Positions 8,414 through 16,401 of a DNA stretch of 64,000 nt are shown in pieces. This stretch comes from Candidatus Peregrinibacteria bacterium CG10_big_fil_rev_8_21_14_0_10_55_24. Its GTDB lineage: Bacteria; Patescibacteriota; Gracilibacteria; Peribacterales; Peribacteraceae. The notes under the pieces were generated by a model, which saw only the letters and a list, made by a program, of their open reading frames with translations, searched no databases and had not been told where the DNA came from. A program made the translations under genes and the position numbers. The DNA lies in the NCBI GenBank assembly GCA_002772745.1, contig PFDV01000001.1, positions 113,843-177,842 on the forward strand. Direction: 5' to 3'. Every line of letters begins with the position of its first letter. Positions within the stretch are counted from its first letter, which is position 1.

Positions 8414-8508
8414 CACCTATATCGAGGAGAGCTCAGTTGGTTAGAGCGTCTGGTCAGAGCCCAGAAGGTCGAGGGTTCAACTCCCTCCACTCGCCCCACA
8501 TATAGGTG
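8414..8508 (+). pseudogene. tRNA-His-derived element (tandem copy with altered anticodon loop and acceptor strand)
   Basis: From 8431 the sequence repeats the tRNA-His body base for base through the D arm, T arm and encoded CCA, except for four adjacent changes in the anticodon loop (TTGTGGC becomes TCAGAGC, so U33 is lost and the anticodon slot reads AGA). The 5' acceptor strand is replaced. Only CGAG (8423-8426) still pairs with CTCG (8490-8493), and a new nine-base inverted repeat (CACCTATAT 8414-8422, ATATAGGTG 8500-8508) closes the structure outside the CCA. It cannot be a normal tRNA. It is either a decaying duplicate or a structured tRNA mimic. Confidence 0.75.
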
Positions 8509-8579
8509 AACGATTCATCCATTGAGAAATGGCGGGTACTCTCTGCCTGCAAGTGAACGTATCCTTGCAATCGGTACCC

Positions 8580-8608
8580 TTGGCACAGCGCCAACTGGCG
8601 TGTACACT
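8580..8608 (+). promoter_or_regulatory. hisS promoter
   Basis: TTGGCA, 17 bases, TACACT. The expected start point is near 8615, giving a leader of about 12 bases before ATG 8627. TTGGC...GCCAA can also fold across the -35 box. Because it lies downstream of the tRNA-like element, hisS need not be co-transcribed with that element. Confidence 0.65.
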
Positions 8609-8626
8609 CCCTCTTTGCGTACTCCT

Positions 8627-9973
8627 ATGTCGCAACCACAGTACCGCACACCAAAGGGCACTCATGACGTCCTCCCGGAGGACCACCAGTACATGACCTA
8701 TATCAAGAAGGCCGTGCGCCACCGCTGCCGACAAGCAGGGTACAAGCGCATTGATACGCCACTCTTTGAACAAAAGGACATCTTTGAGCGTGGTATCGGC
8801 GAGCACACGGACATTGTGGAGAAGGAGCTTTTTCTGGTTTCTTCCAAGCAGAAGGCTGACGACGAACCGGAGTTTGCTCTGCGCCCCGAGTTCACTGCCG
8901 GCATCTGTCGCTCGTATATTGAGCACGGGATGCAGCAACTCCCGCAACCTGTGGAGCTCTATGCCATCGGACAATGCTTCCGTCACGACCGTCCACAGAA
9001 GGGCCGTTACCGCCAGTTCCATCAGTTCAACTTGGAAGTCATCGGTCTTAAAGACCCCAGCATCGATGCTCAGCTCATCCATGTGCTCACCAAGGTTTTC
9101 AGCGATCTCAAAATCCTCGATCGGCTCACGATGCAAATCAACAACATCGGCACCGCAGAGAACCGCATTGCATTTGTGGAAGCCCTCAAGGATTTCTTCA
9201 TCGGCAAGGAACACAGTCTCCCCGAACTCGACCGCGAACGGCTGCAGGAAAACCCTCTGCGTGTCCTTGATTCCAAGGAGGAGGATACGCAGATCCTGTT
9301 AAAGAGCGCTCCCACTCTCGAACAGTTCCTGGATGAGGAGAGTAAGCTCTACCATGCGACTCTGCTTGAATACCTTGATGCGCTTGGCGTCGTCTACGAG
9401 ACGAATCCGTCGTTGGTACGGGGGCTGGATTACTACACACAAACGGTCTTCGAGTTCTGGGACAGCGAAACGAAGGGGCAGAACGCGGTGGGTGGCGGTG
9501 GCCGATACGACGGTTTAATTGAACTTCTGGGAGGTAAATCCACACCAGGCATCGGCTTCGCCGGCGGAATGGAACGCACGATCTGGCATATGAAACAGGC
9601 AGGCGTCCAGGCACCGAATAAGGACCAAGTGGACGTGTTTGTGGCACAACTGGGCAGCGAAGCCAAGAAGACCTGTCTCAAGCTTATCTCTGACCTTCGG
9701 GAGAAGGGCGTGCACACCTTAGGCGCCCTGGGAGAAGCAAGCTTAAAAAGTCAGATGCGGCTCGCAGATAAATTTGAGGTGCGTTACGCACTGCTCCTGG
9801 GCAAAATGGAAGTGAAGAATTCTACGATCATCCTGAGAGACATGGCTGCGGGCAAGCAGAAAGAGATTCCTCTCGCCAAGGCCATTCCCACGGTCATTGA
9901 TCTTCTCGGCGGAGCAGAAAGCCTGGATACCTACACGCTCAAGGATCAGTTCGTGGAAATCGACGAGGACTAG
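8627..9973 (+). CDS. hisS: Histidyl-tRNA synthetase
   Basis: 448 residues from ATG 8627, chosen because MSQPQYRTPKGTHDVLPED is the canonical N-terminus and the promoter sits just upstream. It charges tRNA-His with histidine in the cytoplasm. Class II signatures are visible: motif 1 region (TPLFEQKDIF), motif 2 around RYRQFHQFNLEVIG (about 127-140), the histidine signature VRGLDYYTQTVFEF (about 265) and motif 3/glycine loop GGGGRYDGL with GFAGGMER. The C-terminal 100 residues form the anticodon-binding domain (VDVFVAQLG...LREKGVHT). Length is normal for bacterial HisRS. Confidence 0.97.
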   Translation: MSQPQYRTPKGTHDVLPEDHQYMTYIKKAVRHRCRQAGYKRIDTPLFEQKDIFERGIGEHTDIVEKELFLVSSKQKADDEPEFALRPEFTAGICRSYIEHGMQQLPQPVELYAIGQCFRHDRPQKGRYRQFHQFNLEVIGLKDPSIDAQLIHVLTKVFSDLKILDRLTMQINNIGTAENRIAFVEALKDFFIGKEHSLPELDRERLQENPLRVLDSKEEDTQILLKSAPTLEQFLDEESKLYHATLLEYLDALGVVYETNPSLVRGLDYYTQTVFEFWDSETKGQNAVGGGGRYDGLIELLGGKSTPGIGFAGGMERTIWHMKQAGVQAPNKDQVDVFVAQLGSEAKKTCLKLISDLREKGVHTLGALGEASLKSQMRLADKFEVRYALLLGKMEVKNSTIILRDMAAGKQKEIPLAKAIPTVIDLLGGAESLDTYTLKDQFVEIDED

Positions 9974-10062
9974 AAAAGGAATCATTGGTCAGGAGTCAGG
10001 CATTGGCACAGACCGACTCGAAATCCTCGCATGGTAAATGCGCTCTGCTTCCTGACTCCTCA

Positions 10063-10093
10063 GATATCGAGATTCTTCACTCCCTCTGCGTGG
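10063..10093 (-). pseudogene. Duplicated copy of the gyrB 3' end
   Basis: These 31 bases match the gyrB terminus at 10142-10172 in 27 positions. Read on the minus strand they still encode the last residues HAEGVKNLDI followed by TGA, where gyrB has HAKGVKNLDI and TAA. A REP-like hairpin (10084-10125) separates the two copies. Confidence 0.6.
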
Positions 10094-10125
10094 TCCCTTC
10101 GACAGTGCTCAGGACCCTTCGCAGA
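10084..10125. repeat. REP-like palindrome downstream of gyrB
   Basis: TCTGCG and GGTCCCTTCGA on one side are mirrored by CTCAGGACCC and CGCAGA on the other, forming a stem-loop immediately 3' of gyrB. The CTTCGACAGTGCTCAGGAC core resembles REP-type repeats common in environmental bacteria. Confidence 0.5.
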
Positions 10126-10138
10126 AAATCCATTCGCA

Positions 10139-12184
10139 TTAGATGTCCAAATTCTTCACTCCCTTTGCGTGGGTCTGGATGAACTTTTTGCGCGGAGCGA
10201 CCTCCGCACCCATGAGCGTGGAGAAAGCGGCATCGGCACGTTCTGCGTCATCTGTCGTAACACGGAACATACTGCGGCTCTGGGGGTTCATCGTGGTATC
10301 CCACAATTGTTCCGGATTCATTTCTCCCAAACCCTTGTAGCGCTGGATGGCAACGCGGGAACTCTTTTGCACTGCTTTTTTCTCCCCCTCAGATTCCGTT
10401 TCTTCAGCTTCTTCAACCTCTTGAGCTTCTTCCGGATTCATCACCTCCTCTGTTGCCTTAAGATCTACACCAAGCTTCGTGAGTGTCTCCTCTTTTTCCT
10501 CATCGGTGTACACGTAGTGCATCTCTTTTCCCTTGGCGATCCTGTAGAGCGGCGGTTGCGCAATGTAGAGGTGCCCGCCCTCAATGAGCTCCGGGAAATA
10601 ACGGTAGAAGAGCGTAAGGAGCAGGGTACGGATGTGTGCGCCATCGACATCGGCATCGGTCATGATCACGATGCGATCGTAGCGAAGTTTGGAGAAATCT
10701 TTCACGTCGCCGATGCCGATTCCCAGAGCAATGATCAAGGACTTAATCTCGTTATTCGCCAACATGCGATCCAGACGTGCCTGCTCTACGTTGAGGATTT
10801 TGCCGCGCAGAGGAAGGATGGCCTGGAACTCTCGATTGCGGCCCTGCTTCGCTGAACCACCGGCAGAGTCACCCTCGACAATGAAGAGCTCGCACTCGCC
10901 GGGGTCCTTGCTGGAGCAGTCGGCGAGTTTTCCGGGGAGTGTCATGCCTTCCAATGCCCCCTTACGAATCACGCTGTCACGAGCAGCGCGCGCGGCCAAG
11001 CGGGCGCGCGAGGCCAGAAGACACTTGCCCACGATATCCCTGCCTTCGCCTGGATGTTCCTCCAGGTACTCGGCAAGCTTCTCATTGACCACGGTTTCCA
11101 CGGCGGTCTTCATCTCGGCGTTGCCGAGCTTGGATTTGGTCTGCCCCTCGAACTGCGGTTCTTTGAGTCGCACGGAGATCACGGCTGTGAGCCCCTCACG
11201 CACGTCATCCGCCGTGAGATTCTCTTCTTTCTCTTTGAGAAAACCCTGTGCACGCGCGTAGGCATTGATAGTCCTCGTGAGCGCCGACTTGAAACCGGTC
11301 AGGTGATGGCCGCCCTCAGAGGTGTGAATGTTGTTCGCAAAACTCACCACATGCTCCTGGAATGCCTTGGTGTACTGCAGAGCGATCTCCACAAAACCGT
11401 CATCCGTATCTTTCTCGAACCAGATGGGCGTACCGATGCGCTCCTTGGACTCGTTGAGGTGCAGCACATAGGCGCTGATTCCCCCTTCGAAGTGGAAACG
11501 GTACAGACGTGGATGCAACTGATCTTCCTCAGGACGCACCTTACGCTCATCGAGAATGGCGATGGTCACTCCACGCGTGAGGTACGCCTGCTGGCGCAGG
11601 CGCGTCATGAGCATGTCCATGCTGAAGACCGTCGTGTCAAAGATTTCTTCGTCCGGCGTGAATCTGATCATGGTACCGCACTTCGTGGTTTTGCCTTCCA
11701 CGGTGAGTTTTGTCGTGGGTTTCCCCCTGCTGTATTCCTGCACATAAATTTTTCCTTCGCGATACACCTCCGCGCGCATCTTTATGCTCAACGCATTCAC
11801 CACGGAAGACCCAACGCCATGCAAACCACCGGAGACTTTGTACCCGCTATCGTCACCGCCGAATTTACCGCCTGCATGGAGCGTCGTGAGGACGATCTCC
11901 AACGCCGGGCGCTTGAGTTTGGGGTGCATATCGACCGGAATGCCGCGTCCGTTATCATCCACACTCACCGATCCGTCGTCATGGAGCACGACAATGATCT
12001 GTGTGCAGTATCCACCCATGGCCTCGTCGATTGCGTTGTCGACAATCTCATAGACGCAGTGATGCAATCCACGCGTATCGGTGGACCCGATGTACATGCC
12101 TGGACGCTTACGCACGGGTTCCAGACCTTCAAGAACCTGAATCTGTCCTGCGCCGTAGGCGTCTTTTTTGGGTGAACTGGGCAT
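10139..12184 (-). CDS. gyrB: DNA gyrase subunit B (type IIA topoisomerase ATPase subunit)
   Basis: 681 residues from ATG 12184. It is the ATP-driven half of the enzyme that introduces supercoils, pairing with GyrA, which is not in the window. The GHKL ATPase domain shows YEIVDNAIDEA, DDNGRGIPVD and GLHGVGSSVVNALS. The TOPRIM domain shows EGDSAGGSAKQGR (about 435) and MTDADVDGAHI (about 510). A Glu-rich insert, about residues 577-603 (EEAQEVEEAEETESEGEKK), separates TOPRIM from the conserved RYKGLGEMNPEQLW tail. It could in principle be ParE, but the motifs and the genome's single visible copy favour GyrB. Confidence 0.95.
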   Translation of the reverse strand: MPSSPKKDAYGAGQIQVLEGLEPVRKRPGMYIGSTDTRGLHHCVYEIVDNAIDEAMGGYCTQIIVVLHDDGSVSVDDNGRGIPVDMHPKLKRPALEIVLTTLHAGGKFGGDDSGYKVSGGLHGVGSSVVNALSIKMRAEVYREGKIYVQEYSRGKPTTKLTVEGKTTKCGTMIRFTPDEEIFDTTVFSMDMLMTRLRQQAYLTRGVTIAILDERKVRPEEDQLHPRLYRFHFEGGISAYVLHLNESKERIGTPIWFEKDTDDGFVEIALQYTKAFQEHVVSFANNIHTSEGGHHLTGFKSALTRTINAYARAQGFLKEKEENLTADDVREGLTAVISVRLKEPQFEGQTKSKLGNAEMKTAVETVVNEKLAEYLEEHPGEGRDIVGKCLLASRARLAARAARDSVIRKGALEGMTLPGKLADCSSKDPGECELFIVEGDSAGGSAKQGRNREFQAILPLRGKILNVEQARLDRMLANNEIKSLIIALGIGIGDVKDFSKLRYDRIVIMTDADVDGAHIRTLLLTLFYRYFPELIEGGHLYIAQPPLYRIAKGKEMHYVYTDEEKEETLTKLGVDLKATEEVMNPEEAQEVEEAEETESEGEKKAVQKSSRVAIQRYKGLGEMNPEQLWDTTMNPQSRSMFRVTTDDAERADAAFSTLMGAEVAPRKKFIQTHAKGVKNLDI

Positions 12185-12232
12185 ATCTTGGGGGATTCTA
12201 CTGAGGAGAAGGCGGTGATGCAACGGACTTAG

Positions 12233-12322
12233 TCGGGTTCGGGTTGGGATTGGGGTTGAAGTTGGAATCGGCAGCACAGATGGCCTGGAGAATTCCCGAA
12301 CCCGAGTCTCAATCCAAACCCC
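12233..12322. repeat. Intergenic inverted repeat, GGTTCGGG/GGATTGGG family
   Basis: A G-rich arm (12233-12265: TCGGGTTCGGGTTGGGATTG and onward) faces a C-rich arm (12293-12322: CCCGAACCCGAG...ATCCAAACCCC). It lies between the divergent gyrB and rpsU starts. The same arms occur downstream of rpoC (50972-51028) and, unusually, inside the ribD and carA coding regions. Confidence 0.65.
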
Positions 12323-12329
12323 ATTTTTC

Positions 12330-12358
12330 TTGCACGCAGCACCGTTCTCCCCTAGCAT
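12330..12358 (+). promoter_or_regulatory. rpsU promoter
   Basis: TTGCAC, 17 bases, TAGCAT. The -10 ends ten bases before the ATG at 12369, so the leader would be only a few bases. No Shine-Dalgarno sequence is present. Confidence 0.6.
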
Positions 12359-12368
12359 CCCCCCGCTC

Positions 12369-12584
12369 ATGGCTATCTTTGCAGTCAAAAAAGGCAACGA
12401 ATCGAACGACGGGCTCCAGCAGCGCTTCAAGAAGCAGGTGCAAAATCTCGGCCTCATGAAGCTCATGAGGAGCCGGTCGCATTTCCGCCGCCCCTTCAGC
12501 AAACGCATGATCCGCCTGCGGGCGCTCAAGCGTGAGGAGCATCGAACGCAGAACAGAAAGCGACAGTTCTACTCGAACATGTAA
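12369..12584 (+). CDS. rpsU: 30S ribosomal protein bS21
   Basis: 71 residues. bS21 is a late-assembling small-subunit protein near the anti-Shine-Dalgarno region of 16S rRNA. The sequence shows the family pattern: N-terminal beta segment (IFAVKKGNES), then a long basic helix (GLQQRFKKQVQNLGLMKLMRSRSHFRRPFSKR) and an Arg/Lys-rich tail. ATG 12369 was chosen because the protein then begins MAIFAVKKG and the promoter lies immediately upstream. It is divergent from gyrB. Confidence 0.88.
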   Translation: MAIFAVKKGNESNDGLQQRFKKQVQNLGLMKLMRSRSHFRRPFSKRMIRLRALKREEHRTQNRKRQFYSNM

Positions 12585-12604
12585 CGCGGAGAGGAAACCC
12601 GTGC

Positions 12605-12871
12605 TTACTCCTGCCCAGTCGGGAGGAGCTTTGCTGCATTCGCAGGAAGTTCCGGCGGTTTGGTGGGAACGGGCACGCCGGAACCCTTGGTCTCCATGCC
12701 GTCCTCCGGCGGCCTCCCTCCCCTCGCCTCCAACACGATCATGAGTGCAACACGTGCCGCACTGGGATCCGTCGCATGCTGTAGAAGGAGTTGGCGGCGG
12801 GCGGAAGATGGAAGCTCCTGCTGAATAGGTGGAACTCCAAACTTCCCAGTAATGTCGACGGATTTGGCCAT
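12605..12871 (-). CDS. Small hypothetical protein
   Basis: 88 residues from ATG 12871. No family was recognised. The N-terminal half is predicted helical (LPSSARRQLLLQHATDPSAARVALMIVLEAR) and the C-terminal half is Pro/Gly-rich and probably disordered. Support for a real gene comes from a well-formed promoter (TTGCAT, 16 bases, TACACT) ending seven bases before the ATG, placing it as an independent leaderless unit after the S41 peptidase gene. Confidence 0.55.
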   Translation of the reverse strand: MAKSVDITGKFGVPPIQQELPSSARRQLLLQHATDPSAARVALMIVLEARGGRPPEDGMETKGSGVPVPTKPPELPANAAKLLPTGQE

Positions 12872-12878
12872 CAAAAGC

Positions 12879-12906
12879 AGTGTAGACCTGCGTAACCCAG
12901 ATGCAA
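12879..12906 (-). promoter_or_regulatory. Promoter of the small gene at 12605-12871
   Basis: On the minus strand TTGCAT (12906-12901), 16 bases, TACACT (12884-12879), then seven bases to the ATG. The arrangement implies a leaderless transcript. Confidence 0.6.
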
Positions 12907-12910
12907 GCTG

Positions 12911-14578
12911 TTAGCGCAGCAGTTCCAGCGCCTTGAGTAGCTGCACATCGCGATCGGCGTCGTACTCGACAACGACATCCGGAGTGACTCCTGCGCCGTC
13001 GATTTGGCGACCTTTTGGCGTGCGCCATTCGGCCACTGTCATCTTCATGCCGGAGTTGTCATTGAACTGCACCACTTGCTGCACCGTGCCCTTGCCAAAA
13101 GTCTTTGTTCCCACAATGGTCGCACGCTCGTGATCCTGCAGCGCTCCTGCAACGATCTCCGATGCGCTGGCGGAGCCTTCGTTGACAAGCACGACAAGCG
13201 GAATATCCATGCTGATCGTCGGCGTAAACTCTGTGGAATCGTCCCTCTCACCCTCGCGCGAAATGATTTGCGCCACACCGGAGCCCTTGCGCACGAAATT
13301 GCTCACAACGATGTTCGCCGCATGGAGGAGTCCTCCCGGATTATTGCGTAGATCAAGGATGATCCCCCGCGGATTTTGTGCCTCGATCTTCTCCATCTCT
13401 CCCCTAAGGAGCGTATCGGTGGTGCGTCCAAATTGCAGGAGCGTCACCACAGCGATCTCTCCCTGCCACGTAATCTCCACCTCCGGAACTTTGACCATGT
13501 CACGGACTACGGTGACATCGAATTCGGCTCCGGAACGTCGGATGTGCAGACGTACGCGCGTTCCCTGTGCACCGCGAATGTGCTCCACCGCCTGCAGGAA
13601 ATCCAATCCCGTGAGTACCGTGTCATCCGCCTTGAGGATTTCATCATTGGGCAGAAGTCCCGCTTTCTCCGCCGGAGATCCTCTCAGAGGCGTCACGACT
13701 GTAAGAATGCCGTCGCGCTGTTCCACCTGTGCCCCGATGCCGGAAACCTCGCCATCGATTTGCGTGTTGAGGCTACTCACACCCGCGGGACGAAGGAACG
13801 ACGTATAGGGATCTTTGAGCGACTGAACTATGGCCTCTGCGGCGCGGTAGGCCGCCTCATCCGCATCAATGTTGTCCTCAAAGAGAAAGTCGCTCTGGAT
13901 GAGCTGCCAGACGGTCTCTAAAATCGCCTGCTTGGGCAGACTGGTGGTCCCACCAGTCAAATTGATCGTGATGGTTTGCGCTTGAGCCTTCTGCCGCTCC
14001 AGACGTTCGGGAAGTTCGGCAGGCTCTGTGTCGCTCTGACCCAACGCCCGCCGGAGCATGGACTGTGCTTCGTCTCCTTTGAGCACACGTCGGGTTCCAA
14101 AGTAATTTGCACGCTGCGGTTCCATCCACCCGCGCGCCACCACGGCAGCGATGGCCTTTGCCTCATCGGTATTGGCATCCACATCCTCGTACGATGTGTC
14201 GCCGTCTCCTTCGAGCGAGTGTAACGCCGCAAGCACCTGAGCCGCTTGGCCGCGTGTGATACTGCGTGCCAGCTGCAAGTCCTTTCCAAACGCTCTCAGG
14301 GCGTACTTCTCATGCGCCGCGCGCACATAGGGCTCCATTGCGGAGGGCACCCGCACGTACGGTAACGATGCATCCGTTTCGGTTGCTGTGAGATTGAGGA
14401 GTTTGACTGCTGCGCGCACGAAGTCTCCGCGACTCACCACTTGCTGCTCTCCCACACGGAGCACTTGGTCCACGTTCAGGGCCCATGCCCCCGCCGGAAC
14501 CAGGGTCAATGTACACGCGGCAAGGCTCAATGCGCCATTGAGCATGCGCACGCGAAGCAGACGAGTTGCGGTAACCAT
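12911..14578 (-). CDS. ctpA: C-terminal processing protease, S41 family, with SLH-like N-terminus
   Basis: 555 residues from ATG 14578, chosen for the signal peptide that follows (MLNGALSLAACTLTLVPAGAWA). Residues 30-190 look like SLH-type repeats (VSRGDFVRAAVKLL; ITRGQAAQVLAALHS, YEDVDA, GWMEP). A PDZ domain lies at about 270-350 (GIGAQVEQRDGILTVV, SPAEKAGLLPNDEIL). The S41 catalytic core carries the Ser in NEGSASASEIVAGAL (about 470) and the Lys in TFGKGTVQ (about 492) that form the Ser-Lys dyad. It is an exported serine protease that trims proteins outside the membrane. It lies 28 bases downstream of the PrsW-like gene. Confidence 0.9.
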   Translation of the reverse strand: MVTATRLLRVRMLNGALSLAACTLTLVPAGAWALNVDQVLRVGEQQVVSRGDFVRAAVKLLNLTATETDASLPYVRVPSAMEPYVRAAHEKYALRAFGKDLQLARSITRGQAAQVLAALHSLEGDGDTSYEDVDANTDEAKAIAAVVARGWMEPQRANYFGTRRVLKGDEAQSMLRRALGQSDTEPAELPERLERQKAQAQTITINLTGGTTSLPKQAILETVWQLIQSDFLFEDNIDADEAAYRAAEAIVQSLKDPYTSFLRPAGVSSLNTQIDGEVSGIGAQVEQRDGILTVVTPLRGSPAEKAGLLPNDEILKADDTVLTGLDFLQAVEHIRGAQGTRVRLHIRRSGAEFDVTVVRDMVKVPEVEITWQGEIAVVTLLQFGRTTDTLLRGEMEKIEAQNPRGIILDLRNNPGGLLHAANIVVSNFVRKGSGVAQIISREGERDDSTEFTPTISMDIPLVVLVNEGSASASEIVAGALQDHERATIVGTKTFGKGTVQQVVQFNDNSGMKMTVAEWRTPKGRQIDGAGVTPDVVVEYDADRDVQLLKALELLR

Positions 14579-14606
14579 GGAACGGGGGGAAAGGTGCCCG
14601 CCCATC

Positions 14607-16307
14607 CTACGCAACCGCGTGCGCGGTGACAAACGCATCGGTAGTGACGAGTCGCCCTCGCTCCTTCATATTCGCACTTCGGTAGAAGAGGAAAGAGAAG
14701 AGCCAGAATCCGCCAACAACGTAGAGGAGTGACGGCAACAGCAGAAGGGAGATGTATCGCAAAGGAGAATCCGGCACACCGAAGAGCTGGCCCATATTCT
14801 GAGGATTGCCCGGCAGGATCTCCGGGAGCGTCACCATGAAGTTGAAGAGTCCGTGGAGCATGGTGGAAAGCAAGATGCCCGTGAGCAGCATCTGTACGCG
14901 GTACACGTGCTTGCGCGGCAGCAAGAGCACCCAATGGAGCACCGTAGGGAGCAGAGAGAGACTGCCCTCTCTGCGCTCATCTTCCAGACAGGACCGCGCG
15001 AAAATCGCCAGCCCCAGGAAATAGCCCATCACCCCCGAGGAAACAATGTGCACCATCGTCGTCAAGATGGCACGTCCCGTGACGTTCCCAAGGAAAAGAC
15101 CCCACTGTGCCTCTTCAGGTTCGATCAAATATTCGCGGATGAATCCGATGAAGTAACTTGGATTGAGCACGTTCTCGGCAAACGCGAAACCGATAGCCAC
15201 GATCACCGCAAGCTGGATGACATCATCAATGCTTGAGAAGAACGGCTTGCCGCTCTGCTTTAATACCCAGAACTTGGAGAACTCTTCGATGAATCCAACG
15301 ATGAGGAACGAAATGAGCGTAGCAAGGACGGTAGACTGCGTGCCGCTCATATCCAGCAAACTCCCCGAAACGAGCGCGTTGGTAACGCTGTTGAAGTTCT
15401 CTGGAACAATGCGGAAGAGGAAAAACTGGAACTGCGCCTGCGAGCGCACGAGCGCATCGTAGAAGAGGATGGGAGCGGTGGAGAGCATTCCCGCCAGGAA
15501 CATGAGCAGTACCAATCCTTTCCGCTGACGGTGGTACTCCAAAAAGAGCCAGCACCAAACGAGAGCCGGCAGAATGGCAATGCCTGCGGCCAGCAGGTGC
15601 GCCAAGCGCTCCTGAGGAGTCTCCTTGAGGAGGAGGTGTATCGCGACCCAACCGACGAATGTCGCAAGGACCGTCGCTTTGATGTGCACCGACCAGGGTC
15701 CGAAGAGCAAGCGCCACAGGAGGAGAATTCCCACGATCCCCAGTGCCATGAGGAAGGGGTCTTCGCGCAGACCCGTGTTGAAAATGGCCCAGTTGAATGC
15801 CAGGAGAATGAATGCAATGAACGTGCCGACGAGCACGGCGAACACTTCGCCGCGCGCCCAGCGCCATCGAAGTTCGACAATGCTGCCTGCACACGCCATC
15901 GCCGTGAAGAAGAAACCGATTTGGAACAGAGAGAACTGGTGGAAAGGCTCCACATGACGCATGACCTTGAGCGAGAGCACAAAGAGTCCGGCCGTGGCGA
16001 TGAGCGTCCCCACGATGGCAATCACGCCGGGGAGATAGGGACGACGCGCCTCGATGGAAGCGATGGTCTCGTGGTGGATGAAGAGATGGTTGGCAATGCC
16101 GCGCCATACAATGGTGAGGAGCACCCCCACTGCAGCACCGCCCGCGATCCATGCAAGCAGTGTCAGCGACCCCGATACCAGAGGGAATTCACCAAGCGCA
16201 CTCCCCTCCTGAGCCGCAGCCACTGCAGGGACAAATGCAAACGCGAGCACAGGAGAACACAGGGCTCTGCTGCGCCAGAAGCGATGGAGGATGTGTGTGA
16301 TGACCAC
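14607..16307 (-). CDS. PrsW-like intramembrane metalloprotease
   Basis: 566 residues from GTG 16307, with about a dozen hydrophobic helices. PrsW-type motifs are visible: IEEFSKFWVLK (about 341, the EExxK motif), GFAFAENVL (about 373), MVHIVSSGVMGYFLG and MLHGLFNF (about 486). These belong to the CPBP/PrsW group of membrane-embedded proteases. The N-terminal half is an extra set of about six helices after a signal-like segment. A TAAAAT -10 box (16320-16315) ends seven bases before the GTG, so the mRNA is probably leaderless. It is probably co-transcribed with the S41 protease. Confidence 0.75.
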   Translation of the reverse strand: MVITHILHRFWRSRALCSPVLAFAFVPAVAAAQEGSALGEFPLVSGSLTLLAWIAGGAAVGVLLTIVWRGIANHLFIHHETIASIEARRPYLPGVIAIVGTLIATAGLFVLSLKVMRHVEPFHQFSLFQIGFFFTAMACAGSIVELRWRWARGEVFAVLVGTFIAFILLAFNWAIFNTGLREDPFLMALGIVGILLLWRLLFGPWSVHIKATVLATFVGWVAIHLLLKETPQERLAHLLAAGIAILPALVWCWLFLEYHRQRKGLVLLMFLAGMLSTAPILFYDALVRSQAQFQFFLFRIVPENFNSVTNALVSGSLLDMSGTQSTVLATLISFLIVGFIEEFSKFWVLKQSGKPFFSSIDDVIQLAVIVAIGFAFAENVLNPSYFIGFIREYLIEPEEAQWGLFLGNVTGRAILTTMVHIVSSGVMGYFLGLAIFARSCLEDERREGSLSLLPTVLHWVLLLPRKHVYRVQMLLTGILLSTMLHGLFNFMVTLPEILPGNPQNMGQLFGVPDSPLRYISLLLLPSLLYVVGGFWLFSFLFYRSANMKERGRLVTTDAFVTAHAVA

Positions 16308-16401
16308 TGAAGATATTTTAGCATATTTTGACTGTTATAGGAAGTGATGTTTTCCCTATAAGTAGCGGTTTTCCGCAACGGCTGGTACCGTAAGGTGCCG
16401 T

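Noticed and set aside
8412..8626. T-box riboswitch controlling hisS
   Set aside because: No AGGGUGGNACCGCG-type antiterminator or specifier loop is present; the structure is a tRNA copy and hisS has a promoter after it.
11054..12175. 373-residue plus-strand frame across gyrB
   Set aside because: Antisense shadow of the GyrB ATPase domain.
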